Shown piece by piece: positions 8,754 to 17,607 of a stretch of DNA of 64,000 bases (positions are counted from its first letter, which is position 1; every line of letters starts with the position of its first letter). The DNA is from Rhizobium sp. WYJ-E13 (GTDB lineage Bacteria; Pseudomonadota; Alphaproteobacteria; Rhizobiales; Rhizobiaceae). The stretch is from the NCBI RefSeq assembly GCF_018987265.1, contig NZ_CP076853.1:1054001-1118000 (forward strand). Reading direction: 5' to 3'. The translations under genes and the position numbers were made by a program. A model generated the notes under the pieces. The model was not told where the DNA came from. It saw only the letters and a list, made by a program, of their open reading frames with translations, and ran no database searches.

Positions 8754-9341
8754 GTGGATATCGATCTTCGTTTCGAGCCTGTCACCGCCGAATACTGGGG
8801 TGACTTCGAGACGCTGTTCGGCCCGCAGGGTGCCTTCTATAATTGCTGGTGTGTGGCGCTACGCCTTCCGCATGCTGTCCGCACCAAGATGGAGCCCGCT
8901 GAGCGCAAGGCACATATGCACGGCCGCATCGCGGCGGGGCCGCCGCCGGGCATTCTCTGTTATGTCGAAGACGAGCCGGTTGCCTGGGTGCAAGTGGGGC
9001 CACGCCATGACGTGCCGCAGTTCAATTCGCCGCGCACGGTCTCGCGGCCGCTGGAGGATAGCGATGCGCACGATCCCTTGATCTGGGCGGTCAGCTGCTT
9101 CTTCCTGCTGCCGAAGCTGCGCGGGAAAGGGGTCAGTCACAGGTTGCTTGCCGGCGCCGTCGATTATGCCCGCAGCCAAGGTGCGCGGTTGCTGGAAGCC
9201 TGTCCGATCGACCATGTGAAGCAGTCGAAATCCGTTACACTCTGCATCGGCTCGACGGCTATTTTCGATGCTGCCGGTTTCGAGACGATTGCGCGGCGCA
9301 AGGACGGCCGGCCGCTCATGCGGCTGGATTTGCGCGCCTGA
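8754..9341 (+). CDS. GNAT-family N-acetyltransferase
   Basis: About 195 residues with one GNAT fold. Motif A, which holds the acetyl-CoA pyrophosphate, is seen as LRGKGVSHRLL near residue 127, preceded by a hydrophobic beta strand (WAVSCFFL). The N-terminal half contains FYNCWCVALR, common in a subgroup of small uncharacterised GNAT proteins. Substrate unknown. A GGAGGAG ribosome-binding site at 8738-8744 is better placed for GTG 8754 than for the in-frame TTG 8748. The gene is divergent from dinB across the LexA box, so it could also respond to DNA damage. It overlaps the next minus-strand gene by 26 bases, tail to tail. Confidence 0.82.
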   Translation: MDIDLRFEPVTAEYWGDFETLFGPQGAFYNCWCVALRLPHAVRTKMEPAERKAHMHGRIAAGPPPGILCYVEDEPVAWVQVGPRHDVPQFNSPRTVSRPLEDSDAHDPLIWAVSCFFLLPKLRGKGVSHRLLAGAVDYARSQGARLLEACPIDHVKQSKSVTLCIGSTAIFDAAGFETIARRKDGRPLMRLDLRA

Positions 9342-9993
9342 TGGTGTCTGCCGCAAGATGCTGGTCAACGAGCATGGCGGCGTGCGCCCAGTCCCGTGCC
9401 CGCTTAATATCCTCAGCAGCCGCCGGTGCGAGGCGATGAACGAGCGAGTCCGGCATGAGATGGATGAGCAAACAATCACTCACATGCTCCTTCACCGAAT
9501 GCAGGTTGCGCGCCATATCATCGATAAAGACGACTGGGAGGTCGCGACCGGCATGCAGAGCCTGCACGATCGGTCCTTTCGGCTGTTCGCTGGCCAGCAG
9601 CGGGAACGTGAGGCCGGTGCGGTCCAGGAGGCGGCGGCGATGAGCGGAAAACTGCGGCGGCATCGCGGTGAGGAACAGGACGTCGGCATCGTCAGACAGG
9701 CGTTCGAGTGTCGAAACGACAGGATCGAAGGGCGTCTGCCAGTTTTCCTGGGCCTCGAAGAACTCCAGGATCAGCCGACTGACATGCTGATCCTCGAGCG
9801 CAAGCCCGTCGGCAAGCGAGACGATATTGCCGTGAAGCCGAAAAGAGCGCGGCAGGAATTCGTGGCCGAGGCTCTTGAGGTATAACTGAAAGGGATCGAT
9901 GAATTGCAGTACGACATCATCGACATCGCAGACGATGAGCGGCCTGTCGCCAAGGCGGATATGCGAGATGTCGAGTTCGGCGCTGTCGTTCAC
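9316..9993 (-). CDS. HAD-superfamily-like hydrolase, conserved hypothetical
   Basis: 225 residues from GTG 9993, which follows the stop of the upstream gene by 2 bases; the longer open frame to 10041 would overlap that gene. HAD-type motifs appear in order: motif I as CDVDDVV (about residue 23), a motif II-like FLTAMPP, a lysine in QPKGPIVQAL and a motif IV-like FIDDMARNL. Such proteins are usually phosphatases; the exact substrate is unknown. It is probably co-transcribed with the DUF3572 gene. Confidence 0.72.
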   Translation of the reverse strand: MNDSAELDISHIRLGDRPLIVCDVDDVVLQFIDPFQLYLKSLGHEFLPRSFRLHGNIVSLADGLALEDQHVSRLILEFFEAQENWQTPFDPVVSTLERLSDDADVLFLTAMPPQFSAHRRRLLDRTGLTFPLLASEQPKGPIVQALHAGRDLPVVFIDDMARNLHSVKEHVSDCLLIHLMPDSLVHRLAPAAAEDIKRARDWAHAAMLVDQHLAADTIRRANPAA

Positions 9994-9995
9994 GA

Positions 9996-10310
9996 TCAAT
10001 ATTCTCCGGAATCGAGGCCGGGTGGCGAGAAGTGGCGCCATGCCGCCGTCAGCGCTTCGGGTGTCGTGCCCGTCGCCTCACAGAAGGCGATCGCCGTCGG
10101 CTCGTGGTTCATGAGGAAATCCAGCATACCGGCGAGAAAGTCGGGATCATTGATGGCATTGCGCACTTGGGTCGGTTCCACGCCGGTCAATGCCAGGAAG
10201 CGACCGAAGAGATCCGGGTCGTTCGCAAGCCAGCCAAGGACGGCGATGGCCGTTTCTTGCGGATCGGCTGTCGCCCCAAGTTGTTTCGAAGTCTTGAAAT
10301 TGCTTTGCAT
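9996..10310 (-). CDS. DUF3572-type small protein
   Basis: 104-residue cytosolic protein, mostly helical, with the segments LGWLANDPDLFGRFLALTG and FLMNHEPTAIAFCEATG that I associate with the DUF3572 family of alphaproteobacteria. No catalytic motif is visible and the function is unknown. It is the first gene of a two-gene minus-strand unit with the HAD-like gene and diverges from divK, a neighbourhood I recall from other Rhizobiales. Confidence 0.75.
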   Translation of the reverse strand: MQSNFKTSKQLGATADPQETAIAVLGWLANDPDLFGRFLALTGVEPTQVRNAINDPDFLAGMLDFLMNHEPTAIAFCEATGTTPEALTAAWRHFSPPGLDSGEY

Positions 10311-10442
10311 TGCGGTGGTCGAGTTACCTTTTCTTCAACCAAATACCGGTAGCTTGCACTATCGGTTTCATGGAGCCATTTGTCAGCTAATGTCATTATT
10401 ATGGACATTTGGCTTCAAGAGCGGACGTAGGGACAACTGATC

Positions 10443-10814
10443 ATGCCCAAACAGGTGATGATTGTAGAAGATAACGAGCTCAACATGAAGCTCTTTCGCG
10501 ACCTCATCGAGGCCTCGGGCTATACCACGATCCAGACCCGCAACGGCATGGAAGCGCTTGATCTTGCGCGCAAACATCGTCCCGATCTTATTCTTATGGA
10601 TATTCAGCTTCCGGAGGTTTCCGGTCTCGAAGTCACCAAGTGGCTGAAGGAAGACGACGAACTGCATGTGATCCCGGTCATCGCCGTCACGGCCTTTGCC
10701 ATGAAGGGCGATGAAGAGCGGATTAGACAGGGCGGCTGCGAGGCCTATGTCTCCAAGCCTATCTCCGTTCCGAAATTCATTGAGACGATCAAGACTTATT
10801 TGGGCGACGCCTGA
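10443..10814 (+). CDS. divK: Single-domain response regulator DivK
   Basis: Cell-cycle regulator. In Caulobacter and rhizobia DivK is phosphorylated by PleC/DivJ-type kinases and controls CtrA activity through CckA. The 123-residue protein is a bare receiver domain: acidic pocket E9/D10, phosphoacceptor D53 ([10 protein letters not shown]), switch residue T83 and conserved K105 (SKPIS). There is no output domain. pleD follows 16 bases downstream, the usual divK-pleD operon. This length and pattern are very specific to DivK. Confidence 0.95.
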   Translation: MPKQVMIVEDNELNMKLFRDLIEASGYTTIQTRNGMEALDLARKHRPDLILMDIQLPEVSGLEVTKWLKEDDELHVIPVIAVTAFAMKGDEERIRQGGCEAYVSKPISVPKFIETIKTYLGDA

Positions 10815-10830
10815 GGCGTCGGAAGAGATT

Positions 10831-12204
10831 ATGACTGCGCGTATACTGGTGGTTGATGATATTCCAGCGAATGTGAAGCTGCTCGAAGCGCGCCTGCTGG
10901 CGGAATATTTCGACGTGTTGACCGCGGCCGACGGCTACGAGGCGCTAGCGATCTGTGACCGCAACCAGGTCGATCTCATTCTCCTCGACATCATGATGCC
11001 CGGCATTGACGGTTTCGAAGTCTGCGAGCGGCTGAAGGCCAATCCCAAGACCGCGCATATTCCCGTCGTCATGGTGACCGCGCTCGACCAGTCGGCCGAC
11101 CGCGTGCGCGGCCTGAAGGCCGGTGCCGATGACTTCCTGACGAAGCCCGTCAACGACCTGCAGCTCATCTCCCGCGTCAAAAGCCTGTTGCGCCTGAAGA
11201 CACTGAGTGACGAACTGCGCGTGCGCGCCGAGACCGCCCATACGATGGGCATGGATGAGTTGATGCGCACTGGCGACGGACGCTCCGACGAGGCTGGGCA
11301 GGTGTTGCTGGTCGACAGCCGCGCCAACTCGCAGGAACGTATCATCAAGACGCTGAAGCCTGTCGCCGATGTTCTCGCCATTTCCGATCCGCAGGCTGCC
11401 CTTTTCGAAGCGGCCGAGAGCGCCTTCGAACTTGTCATCGTCAACGCCAATTTCGATGATTACGACCCGCTGCGGCTCTGCTCGCAGTTCCGTTCGCTGG
11501 AGCGGACCCGTTTTTTGCCGATCCTGATCATCACGGAGCAGGGCGCCGACGAGATGGTGATCCGGGCCCTCGATCTTGGCGTCAACGACTATATCGTGCG
11601 CCCTGTCGATCCGAACGAGCTGGTCGCCCGCAGCCTGACCCAGATCCGCCGCAAGCGTTACAACGACCGCCTGCGCGCCAGTGTCAAGCAGACGATCGAG
11701 CTTGCCGTCACCGATCCACTGACCGGTCTCAGCAATCGCCGTTATCTCGACAACCATCTCAACGTGCTCTTCAACCGTTCGATGGCGCGGGGTCGGCCGC
11801 TGTCGATCCTCATTACCGATATCGACCGCTTCAAGCAGGTCAACGATACCTATGGCCATGACGGCGGCGACCAGGTGCTGAAGGAGTTCGCAAACCGCGT
11901 GCGCTCGACCGTCCGCGGCGCTGATCTTGCCTGCCGTTACGGCGGGGAAGAATTTGTCGTCGTCATGCCGGACACCTCGCCCGAAGTTGCCGCGGCCGTT
12001 GCCGAGCGCCTGCGCGCGGCCATCGAAAACACACCCTTCCTGCTGAAGTCGTCAGGCGAAATACTGAATATCACGGCCTCGTTCGGTATATCCTCGCGTA
12101 TCGCCTCGGTCATAACGCCCGACCAACTGATGAAGCAGGCAGACCTTGCGCTTTATGAAGCGAAAAACACCGGGCGCAACCGGGTGGTGGCCTCGGCCGC
12201 CTGA
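10831..12204 (+). CDS. pleD: Diguanylate cyclase response regulator PleD
   Basis: Makes cyclic di-GMP from two GTP in response to phosphorylation. 457 residues: receiver 1 (phosphoacceptor D53 in LLDIMMPG, K105), a degenerate receiver 2 around 155-275 in which the acceptor position reads VNAN, and a GGDEF domain from about 290. The active-site motif is GGEEF (371-375), and the product-inhibition I-site RGAD (362-365) lies five residues upstream, so feedback control is expected. The track frame runs further upstream, but ATG 10831 gives the standard PleD N-terminus and sits 16 bases after divK. Confidence 0.96.
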   Translation: MTARILVVDDIPANVKLLEARLLAEYFDVLTAADGYEALAICDRNQVDLILLDIMMPGIDGFEVCERLKANPKTAHIPVVMVTALDQSADRVRGLKAGADDFLTKPVNDLQLISRVKSLLRLKTLSDELRVRAETAHTMGMDELMRTGDGRSDEAGQVLLVDSRANSQERIIKTLKPVADVLAISDPQAALFEAAESAFELVIVNANFDDYDPLRLCSQFRSLERTRFLPILIITEQGADEMVIRALDLGVNDYIVRPVDPNELVARSLTQIRRKRYNDRLRASVKQTIELAVTDPLTGLSNRRYLDNHLNVLFNRSMARGRPLSILITDIDRFKQVNDTYGHDGGDQVLKEFANRVRSTVRGADLACRYGGEEFVVVMPDTSPEVAAAVAERLRAAIENTPFLLKSSGEILNITASFGISSRIASVITPDQLMKQADLALYEAKNTGRNRVVASAA

Positions 12205-12676
12205 CCACACAATGTGCCGTAACGCATCGCTTTCGGTTATCCACTGGCGATGACTGAACCTTACGAATATTTAATATTGACGGCTGCAACGAGGACGCTT
12301 GTTTTTCAACCCTATAGCCCAAAAAAGGACTTTAAAGCGCGTTTCTTCCGATAATGCGTATCGCCTGCTTCCGGAAGCTAGAAGCAGGGAATGAAGAAAG
12401 AAGAGCGGACTATAACAGCCTTCCGAGCGGTTTGTTCGCGTAGATCGTATTTCAGAAAACGTAACGCCGGTGCCTCACGTAAGGGTAGGGGTGGTGGTGT
12501 TATTGCAATATATTTATGAAATTCTTGGCATGTTCAAATATTGTCCTCTTGGTAAAAGAGAATTTGATGACGTTTTACACGTACCAAAACTGGACTTTTA
12601 ACCATAGAATCATGCCTTGAAATTTTACCATTAAGAATTTGTTGATTTTCTTTCATTTTTGCGCAAATTATCGGCT
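12205..12676. other. Intergenic region after pleD, no gene seen
   Basis: AT-richer than its surroundings, with no convincing open frame. It holds a hairpin at 12364-12388 (CCTGCTTC/GAAGCAGG, 9-base loop), and at 12598-12605 the octamer TTAACCAT, which equals the CtrA half-site known from Caulobacter. No clear terminator for pleD is visible. The right end leads into a probable small RNA. Confidence 0.5.
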
Positions 12677-12867
12677 CAGAACAGAAAACGCTCCCATGGA
12701 GGAGCTGTCGATACCCCATGATGCTCAGGTCCGCCGCATCTCCTGGGTCGTGGGGTCGGTCGGCTGGTACGCAATTTAAAGCGGTTCCTCGTGCCGTTTT
12801 GCATGCTGGCCGACCCCCTTTTCGCAAAAACGCCGTCACTTCCCGAAGATGGAAGGGCGGCGTTTTT
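12677..12867 (+). ncRNA. Probable trans-acting small RNA between pleD and rpmG (alpha-r9-like)
   Basis: A non-coding stretch ends in a strong plus-strand intrinsic terminator although no gene precedes it on that strand. Complementary blocks lie inside (for example GGTCGGTCGGC near 12752 and GCTGGCCGACC near 12806), suggesting a folded RNA. A weak promoter (TTGATT at 12642, 17-base spacer, AAATTA at 12665) would start it near 12677. From memory, the Sinorhizobium meliloti sRNA Smr9C (alpha-r9 family, about 150 nt) is encoded between pleD and rpmG, which matches; I could not align them, so the family name is tentative and the 5' end approximate. Confidence 0.6.
12826..12867 (+). terminator. Intrinsic terminator of the small RNA
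   Basis: Stem AAAAACGCCG (12826-12835) with CGGCGTTTTT (12858-12867), an inner CTTCC/GGAAG stem, and a T-rich exit. The only reason for it on this strand is an upstream transcript within the intergenic region. Confidence 0.75.
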
Positions 12868-12904
12868 CTTTGTTTGCGCTAACATTGTCGTCAGCAGATC
12901 CGGT

Positions 12905-12943
12905 GCAAACAAAAAGCGCGCAACCCGGAGGCGCGCGCTTTTC
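12905..12943 (-). terminator. Intrinsic terminator of rpmG
   Basis: Minus strand: GC-rich stem formed by 12933-12942 and 12912-12921 (AAAAGCGCGC with GCGCGCTTTT), followed by a run TTTTTGTTT. It lies about 20 bases after the rpmG stop. Confidence 0.75.
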
Positions 12944-12964
12944 GAAAGAGCCGTGATCAGGTAA

Positions 12965-13132
12965 TTACTTGATCTTGGTTTCCTTGAACTCGACGTGCTT
13001 CTTTGCAATCGGGTCGTACTTGGTCTTCGTCATCTTGTCCGTCATCGTACGGCTGTTCTTCGTCGTGACGTAGAAGAAACCGGTGTCGGCCGTCGACAGA
13101 AGCTTGATCTTGATAGTGGTAGCCTTGGCCAT
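12965..13132 (-). CDS. rpmG: 50S ribosomal protein L33
   Basis: 55-residue basic protein beginning [20 protein letters not shown] and ending [11 protein letters not shown], the standard bacterial L33. It sits near the E-site region of the large subunit. There are no Cys pairs, so this is the zinc-free form. A GGCAGGACG ribosome-binding region precedes the ATG. A promoter upstream overlaps the stop codon of the MFS gene, and an intrinsic terminator follows, so it is probably a single-gene unit. Confidence 0.96.
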   Translation of the reverse strand: MAKATTIKIKLLSTADTGFFYVTTKNSRTMTDKMTKTKYDPIAKKHVEFKETKIK

Positions 13133-13201
13133 GGTCGTCCTGCCTTTAAGAAAATGAAAGCCGTGGAAAGCCGGATAGGCTCCACGGCAAATTCTGGCGC
13201 G

Positions 13202-13229
13202 AAACTACGAATCTAGCCCGAAAAGTCAA
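13202..13229 (-). promoter_or_regulatory. Candidate promoter of rpmG
   Basis: Minus strand -35 TTGACT (13229-13224), 16-base spacer, -10 TAGTTT (13207-13202). The -35 overlaps the TGA stop of the upstream MFS gene. Confidence 0.5.
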
Positions 13230-14410
13230 GCCCGCTTTCCGATGAAAAGCAGCCTTATGCCTGCGAGCAGGGCATAAAGCCCGAAGAAACCGGCAATTGC
13301 ATAGGCAAAACCGTTGTTCCCGGCAACGTCGATGGCAGCGCCGATCACCTGGGGACCCGCAACGGTGCCGACGGCATAACAGAAAACGAAGGCCGCGTTG
13401 GCCGCCGCAAGGTCCGAACCTGTCAGTCGCGAGCCGAGATGGCTGAGGCCGACTGTGTAGAGGCCGGAAACGCAGCCGCCCCAGAAAACCAGAAGCCCGG
13501 CCATAAGAAGCCAGTTGTTGACGAGAATCGGCAGCATCATCGTGCCGATGAAACCGGTGAACGCCATGAGCACGAGCAGGGGACGCTTGTCCTTGATGCG
13601 GTCCGAAAGCAACCCGAGCGGGATCTGGAAAATGACGTTGCCGACACCCATCATGGTAAGCAGCAGGGCCGCCTGCGATTCGGTGAAATGCGCGCGCACC
13701 GCAAAGATCGGAAAAAGCGAGAGGCCGCCGGCTTCGACCGCACCGAAAATGAAGACGGCGGCAGTTGCTGTCGGCACCAGGAAGACGTAGCGCATGAAAT
13801 GCAGTTCCGGCTTTTCGTCCAGAACAGGGCTTTCATAGCGGGCGATGAAGATGGGAATGGCCGCGAGCAGGATCGCGCCGGCGCCGACCAGGAAGGGCAG
13901 GATGCCATCGCTGCCGAGCAGCGAGAAGATCAGCGGGCCTGCGGCAAAGCCGAGCGAAAGCACCGTCGCATAGATGCCGAGCACGAAACCGCGCTTGGAT
14001 GGCGGCGAGGCTGCGTTGATCCAGAATTCAGAGAGGATGAAGAGTGTGGTCGTCGCGCCGTGGAAGGCGAAGCGCAGCGGAAACCACATCCAGAAATCTT
14101 GCGCGTAATAGAAGCCGAGCGCACTCAGGGCCGAAATCAATACCGCCCACAGCATGGTGGGCGCCACGCCGTATTTATGCGCGAGCTTGGTGGTGATCGG
14201 CGCCGCCGCCATCGCCGCGATACCGGCCATTGCGGTGTTAAGACCGATAAGGGTGGAGGAAATGCCGCGTTTTTCGAGAATGATGCTGAGGAGAGGCAGC
14301 CCCAGGCCGATCGCTATGCCAACGGCGGAGATGGAAGAGACGGCAGCCACCAGAGAAGGCCAATGGATTTCCTCGACATCGCCCGCTGTGCCGTTCCTCG
14401 GCTGAGACAT
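13226..14410 (-). CDS. MFS transporter (12-helix, YcaD-like)
   Basis: 394 residues with about 12 hydrophobic segments, starting MSQPRNGTAGDVEEIHWPSL and entering the membrane at VAAVSSISAVGIAIGLGLPL. The N-terminal half has the paired-helix MFS organisation (TLIGLNTAMAGIAAMAAAP) and the C-terminal half repeats it, with IPLGLLSDRIKDKRPLL as a motif A-like loop. The substrate is unknown; related proteins are annotated only as MFS permeases. It stands upstream of rpmG on the same strand but rpmG has its own promoter. Confidence 0.85.
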   Translation of the reverse strand: MSQPRNGTAGDVEEIHWPSLVAAVSSISAVGIAIGLGLPLLSIILEKRGISSTLIGLNTAMAGIAAMAAAPITTKLAHKYGVAPTMLWAVLISALSALGFYYAQDFWMWFPLRFAFHGATTTLFILSEFWINAASPPSKRGFVLGIYATVLSLGFAAGPLIFSLLGSDGILPFLVGAGAILLAAIPIFIARYESPVLDEKPELHFMRYVFLVPTATAAVFIFGAVEAGGLSLFPIFAVRAHFTESQAALLLTMMGVGNVIFQIPLGLLSDRIKDKRPLLVLMAFTGFIGTMMLPILVNNWLLMAGLLVFWGGCVSGLYTVGLSHLGSRLTGSDLAAANAAFVFCYAVGTVAGPQVIGAAIDVAGNNGFAYAIAGFFGLYALLAGIRLLFIGKRA

Positions 14411-14661
14411 TTATCCATCCTTAGAGAAGTATGCGGACGAATCGTCCGTCTGGTGTCACATAGAAAGACATAGGCATGCCAAATCCAGGTGACGGGCAGG
14501 GTTTCATAATATTTCCGGCATCTGCCGGCGATTTCTTGAGTTTAAGCTTTCCCCGTACAAGAAATGATGAGCGTATCGTTCCTCTGCAGATAGTCGGCTA
14601 CAGGCCCTGACGCTCTGGCCGCTGCCACTACACGCGAAATATGTCTGGAAGGTGAAGGTGT

Positions 14662-15114
14662 TCAAGCTTGCCGGCCGGGTGTGTCGTAATCATCAGGTTC
14701 GTCATCATGGCCGCCGAAGCCATGCATCTTCAACGCCCACTGCAAGCCTATGACGCCGCCCTTGATAGGCTGGATCGAGACGAGCGCCGTGATGATGGTA
14801 ATCGGTGCCCAGATGGCAAGATGCACCCAGACCGGCAGCACGAAGACCATGTCCGTCAGCATGAAGCCGCCGACGACGACGTGACCGAGTACGAGAATGA
14901 CGAGATAGGGCGGCAGGTCGTCGGCGCGATGGTGGTGCATCGCTTCGCCGCAGGCCGCACAGTGATCGACGGGCTTGAGGAAGGCGCGGAACAGCTTGCC
15001 GCTGCCGCAGGCCGGACAGCGGTTCAGCATACCGCGCATGATGGAGCGTCCGAGCGAGCGCTCGGCATCGGGCGTATCCCCGTAGCGGACGACCTCGTCT
15101 GTCGGTGTGCTCAT
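14662..15114 (-). CDS. DUF983 family membrane protein with zinc-ribbon motif
   Basis: 150 residues from the ATG giving MSTPTDEVVRYGD. The N-terminal part has two CxxC pairs (NRCPACGSGKLF and DHCAACGEAMHHH), a likely zinc ribbon, followed by two transmembrane helices (YLVILVLGHVVVGGFML and VHLAIWAPITIITALV). This is the DUF983 layout; function is unknown, although family members often lie near rnr, as here. The open frame continues upstream to 15291 but would read through a perfect intercistronic hairpin, so the short start is chosen. Confidence 0.85.
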   Translation of the reverse strand: MSTPTDEVVRYGDTPDAERSLGRSIMRGMLNRCPACGSGKLFRAFLKPVDHCAACGEAMHHHRADDLPPYLVILVLGHVVVGGFMLTDMVFVLPVWVHLAIWAPITIITALVSIQPIKGGVIGLQWALKMHGFGGHDDEPDDYDTPGRQA

Positions 15115-15131
15115 CGATCTTTCCCTTCCCG

Positions 15132-15180
15132 GAAACAGAGCCTTTTCATTTTTCTTCGAAATATGGAAAGGCTCTGTTTC
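15132..15180 (-). other. Perfect hairpin between rnr and the DUF983 gene
   Basis: 14-bp perfect stem GAAACAGAGCCTTT / AAAGGCTCTGTTTC with an AT-rich loop of about 21 bases. No U-tract follows on the minus strand. It could be an attenuator or RNase processing site. Minus-strand transcription from rnr must cross it to reach the DUF983 gene. Confidence 0.6.
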
Positions 15181-15235
15181 TTTCTCTTCACGCAATTCCG
15201 GACGCAAACCGCTGCGCACTTTTGCTGGAATTGCT

Positions 15236-17605
15236 TCAACGCCGCCCGCGCGGCGGCCTCGTTCCGACCTTCTTGCGAGCGCGGCTTGCATCGCGCCGTC
15301 CCGCCTTGTGGAAGGAGCGCACAGCCGTCGGCATCTTGCGTCCCTCGCTCAGCATTTCAAAACGCAAGGCGCCCGCAAGCGGGATCGCCTCTGCCAGTCG
15401 CACGGTCACATTATCGCCAAGACGATAGCCGAGCCCGGTTTTTTCACCGCTCAGAGCCTGATGCGCTTCGTCATAGATGAAGTAATCGGTGCCAAGCGTA
15501 GATATAGGGATGAAACCATCAGCGCCATAGTCCGGCAACAGGATAAACAGGCCTGATTTGGTGACGCCCGAAACGCGTCCTTCGAATTCCTGGCCGATGC
15601 GACCGGCAAGATGATGAGCGATCAAGCGATCGACCGTCTCGCGCTCGGCGGCCATGGCGCGGCGCTCGAAGGTAGAGATCTCGGCCGCGATATCGTCGAG
15701 CGTTGCCTCCTCTTCCGGTGTGATGCCGCCTTCGCCGAAGCCGAGCGAGCCGACGAGCGCACGATGCACGATAAGATCGGCATAGCGGCGGATCGGAGAG
15801 GTGAAGTGCGCATACTTCATCAGGTTCAGGCCGAAGTGACCGATATTGTCGGGGCTATAGATTGCCTGGCTCTGCGAGCGCAGAACCATTTCGTTGACCA
15901 TGGTCTGGTGGGCGGTGCCGTCCGCCTTGGCGAGAATGCCGTTGAAGCTGTTGGCGCGCACGTTGCCGCCCTTGGCAAGCGAGATGCCGAGGGTAGCGAG
16001 AAACTCGCGCAGCACTTCCTGCTTGGCGAGTGTCGGCGCATCGTGGATGCGATAGATCAGCAGCTGGCGCTTTTTCTCCAGCGTCTCGGCAGCGGAGACA
16101 TTCGCCTGGATCATCATTTCCTCGATCAGCTTGTGCGCGTCGAGGCGTGGCGGCACGAAGACCCGGTCGACGGTGCCGTCGGGCGTCAGCAGGATCTTGC
16201 GCTCGGGCATGTCGAGCTCGAGCGGTTGTCGCCGCTCACGGCCACGCTTCATCGTCTCGTAAGCGTGCCACAGCGGTTTCAGGATGGGCTCCAGCATCGG
16301 GCCGGTCTTGTCGTCGGGTTTGCCGTCGATTGCTGCCTGTGCCTGCTGGTAGGAGAGCTTCGCAGCACTCTTCATCATGATGCGGTGGAAGGTATGGCCG
16401 ATCTTGCGGCCTTCCTTCGAGAAGATCATGCGCACGGCAAGGGCAGGGCGGTCGACGCCTTCCTTCAGCGAGCAGAGATCGTTGGAGATGCGCTCCGGCA
16501 GCATCGGCACGACGCGATCGGGGAAGTAGACCGAGTTGCCCCGCTTCAATGCCTCCCGGTCGAGCGGCGAATTCGGGCGCACATACCAGGAGACATCGGC
16601 AATCGCGACAGTGACGATAACACCGCCCGCATTGTCTTCCGATGGATCATCCTCGGCATAGACGGCGTCGTCATGGTCCTTGGCATCGGCGGGATCGATG
16701 GTGATCAGCGGCATGCCACGCCAGTCTTCCCGATGCGACATCGTGGCAGGCTTGGCGTCATCCGCCTCCGCGACGACGGCTGGCGGGAACACATGCGGAA
16801 TGCCGTGCGCATGGATGGCGATCATCGAGATCGCCTTTTCCGAGCCAACCGAGCCGACGACCGACAGAACCTTGGCGCGAGGCAGGCCGAAACGGCCGAG
16901 ACGCGCAATCTCTACCTCGACCAGATCACCGTCCTTGGCATCGCCCTTGTAGTCGGGATCGATCACCATTTCCTCGCCGCGCCGGTCGATCGGCAGCAGG
17001 CGTCCGGCGCCCCCGGGCGCATCCTTGAAGACGCCCATGGTGGCGCCGCGCCGCTTGTCGATCACCTTGATGATGCGGGCGGTATAGGCCGGTCCGCCCC
17101 GGTCGACAGCGGGGAATATCTTGGCGAGGATGCGGTCGCCGAGGCCGGCAACGGGCGACTTGCCCTTGCCCTGGCGCCCTGCCGGAGATTGCTGGCGGAT
17201 GGCGACGGCGGGCGCCACGCCCTGATCCTCTGGCCATTCGGCCGGCCGGCCGATCAGATCGCCGTCCTTGTCGCGGGTGGTGATGTCGAGCACGGTGACG
17301 GGCGGCAGCGCGCCTGGCCTGATCAGCGACTTGCGGCTCTTCTGCAGCATGCCTTCCTGCTCCAATTCCTGCAGCAGATGCTTGAGCTCGACACGGCTTT
17401 CACCCTTCAGCCCGAAGGCCTTTGCGAGTTCGCGCTTGGAGGCTTTCTGCGGATGCTCGGCAATGAAGCGCAGGATGACCTCGCGCGGCGGCAGGACGCC
17501 GTGCGCGATATTCAATGGCTCAGGCGCAGCTTCCCTGCTCGCGCGGCTGATCTTTCCCGGGCGTTTGCCCATGGGTTTCGTAGTCTCGCGCGGGTCTCTC
17601 GCCAC
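15236..17605 (-). CDS. rnr: Ribonuclease R
   Basis: Processive 3'-5' exoribonuclease that digests structured RNA. 789 residues: N-terminal winged-helix domain (about 40-100), cold-shock OB folds, the RNB catalytic domain with the metal-binding motif ITIDPADAKDHDDAVYAEDD, an S1 domain near 640-730 (GQEFEGRVSGVTKSGLFILL) and a basic tail. The start is GTG 17605, 2 bases after the topA stop, so the two genes are translationally linked; an internal ATG at 17572 is an alternative. Confidence 0.96.
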   Translation of the reverse strand: MARDPRETTKPMGKRPGKISRASREAAPEPLNIAHGVLPPREVILRFIAEHPQKASKRELAKAFGLKGESRVELKHLLQELEQEGMLQKSRKSLIRPGALPPVTVLDITTRDKDGDLIGRPAEWPEDQGVAPAVAIRQQSPAGRQGKGKSPVAGLGDRILAKIFPAVDRGGPAYTARIIKVIDKRRGATMGVFKDAPGGAGRLLPIDRRGEEMVIDPDYKGDAKDGDLVEVEIARLGRFGLPRAKVLSVVGSVGSEKAISMIAIHAHGIPHVFPPAVVAEADDAKPATMSHREDWRGMPLITIDPADAKDHDDAVYAEDDPSEDNAGGVIVTVAIADVSWYVRPNSPLDREALKRGNSVYFPDRVVPMLPERISNDLCSLKEGVDRPALAVRMIFSKEGRKIGHTFHRIMMKSAAKLSYQQAQAAIDGKPDDKTGPMLEPILKPLWHAYETMKRGRERRQPLELDMPERKILLTPDGTVDRVFVPPRLDAHKLIEEMMIQANVSAAETLEKKRQLLIYRIHDAPTLAKQEVLREFLATLGISLAKGGNVRANSFNGILAKADGTAHQTMVNEMVLRSQSQAIYSPDNIGHFGLNLMKYAHFTSPIRRYADLIVHRALVGSLGFGEGGITPEEEATLDDIAAEISTFERRAMAAERETVDRLIAHHLAGRIGQEFEGRVSGVTKSGLFILLPDYGADGFIPISTLGTDYFIYDEAHQALSGEKTGLGYRLGDNVTVRLAEAIPLAGALRFEMLSEGRKMPTAVRSFHKAGRRDASRARKKVGTRPPRGRR

Positions 17606-17607
17606 TC

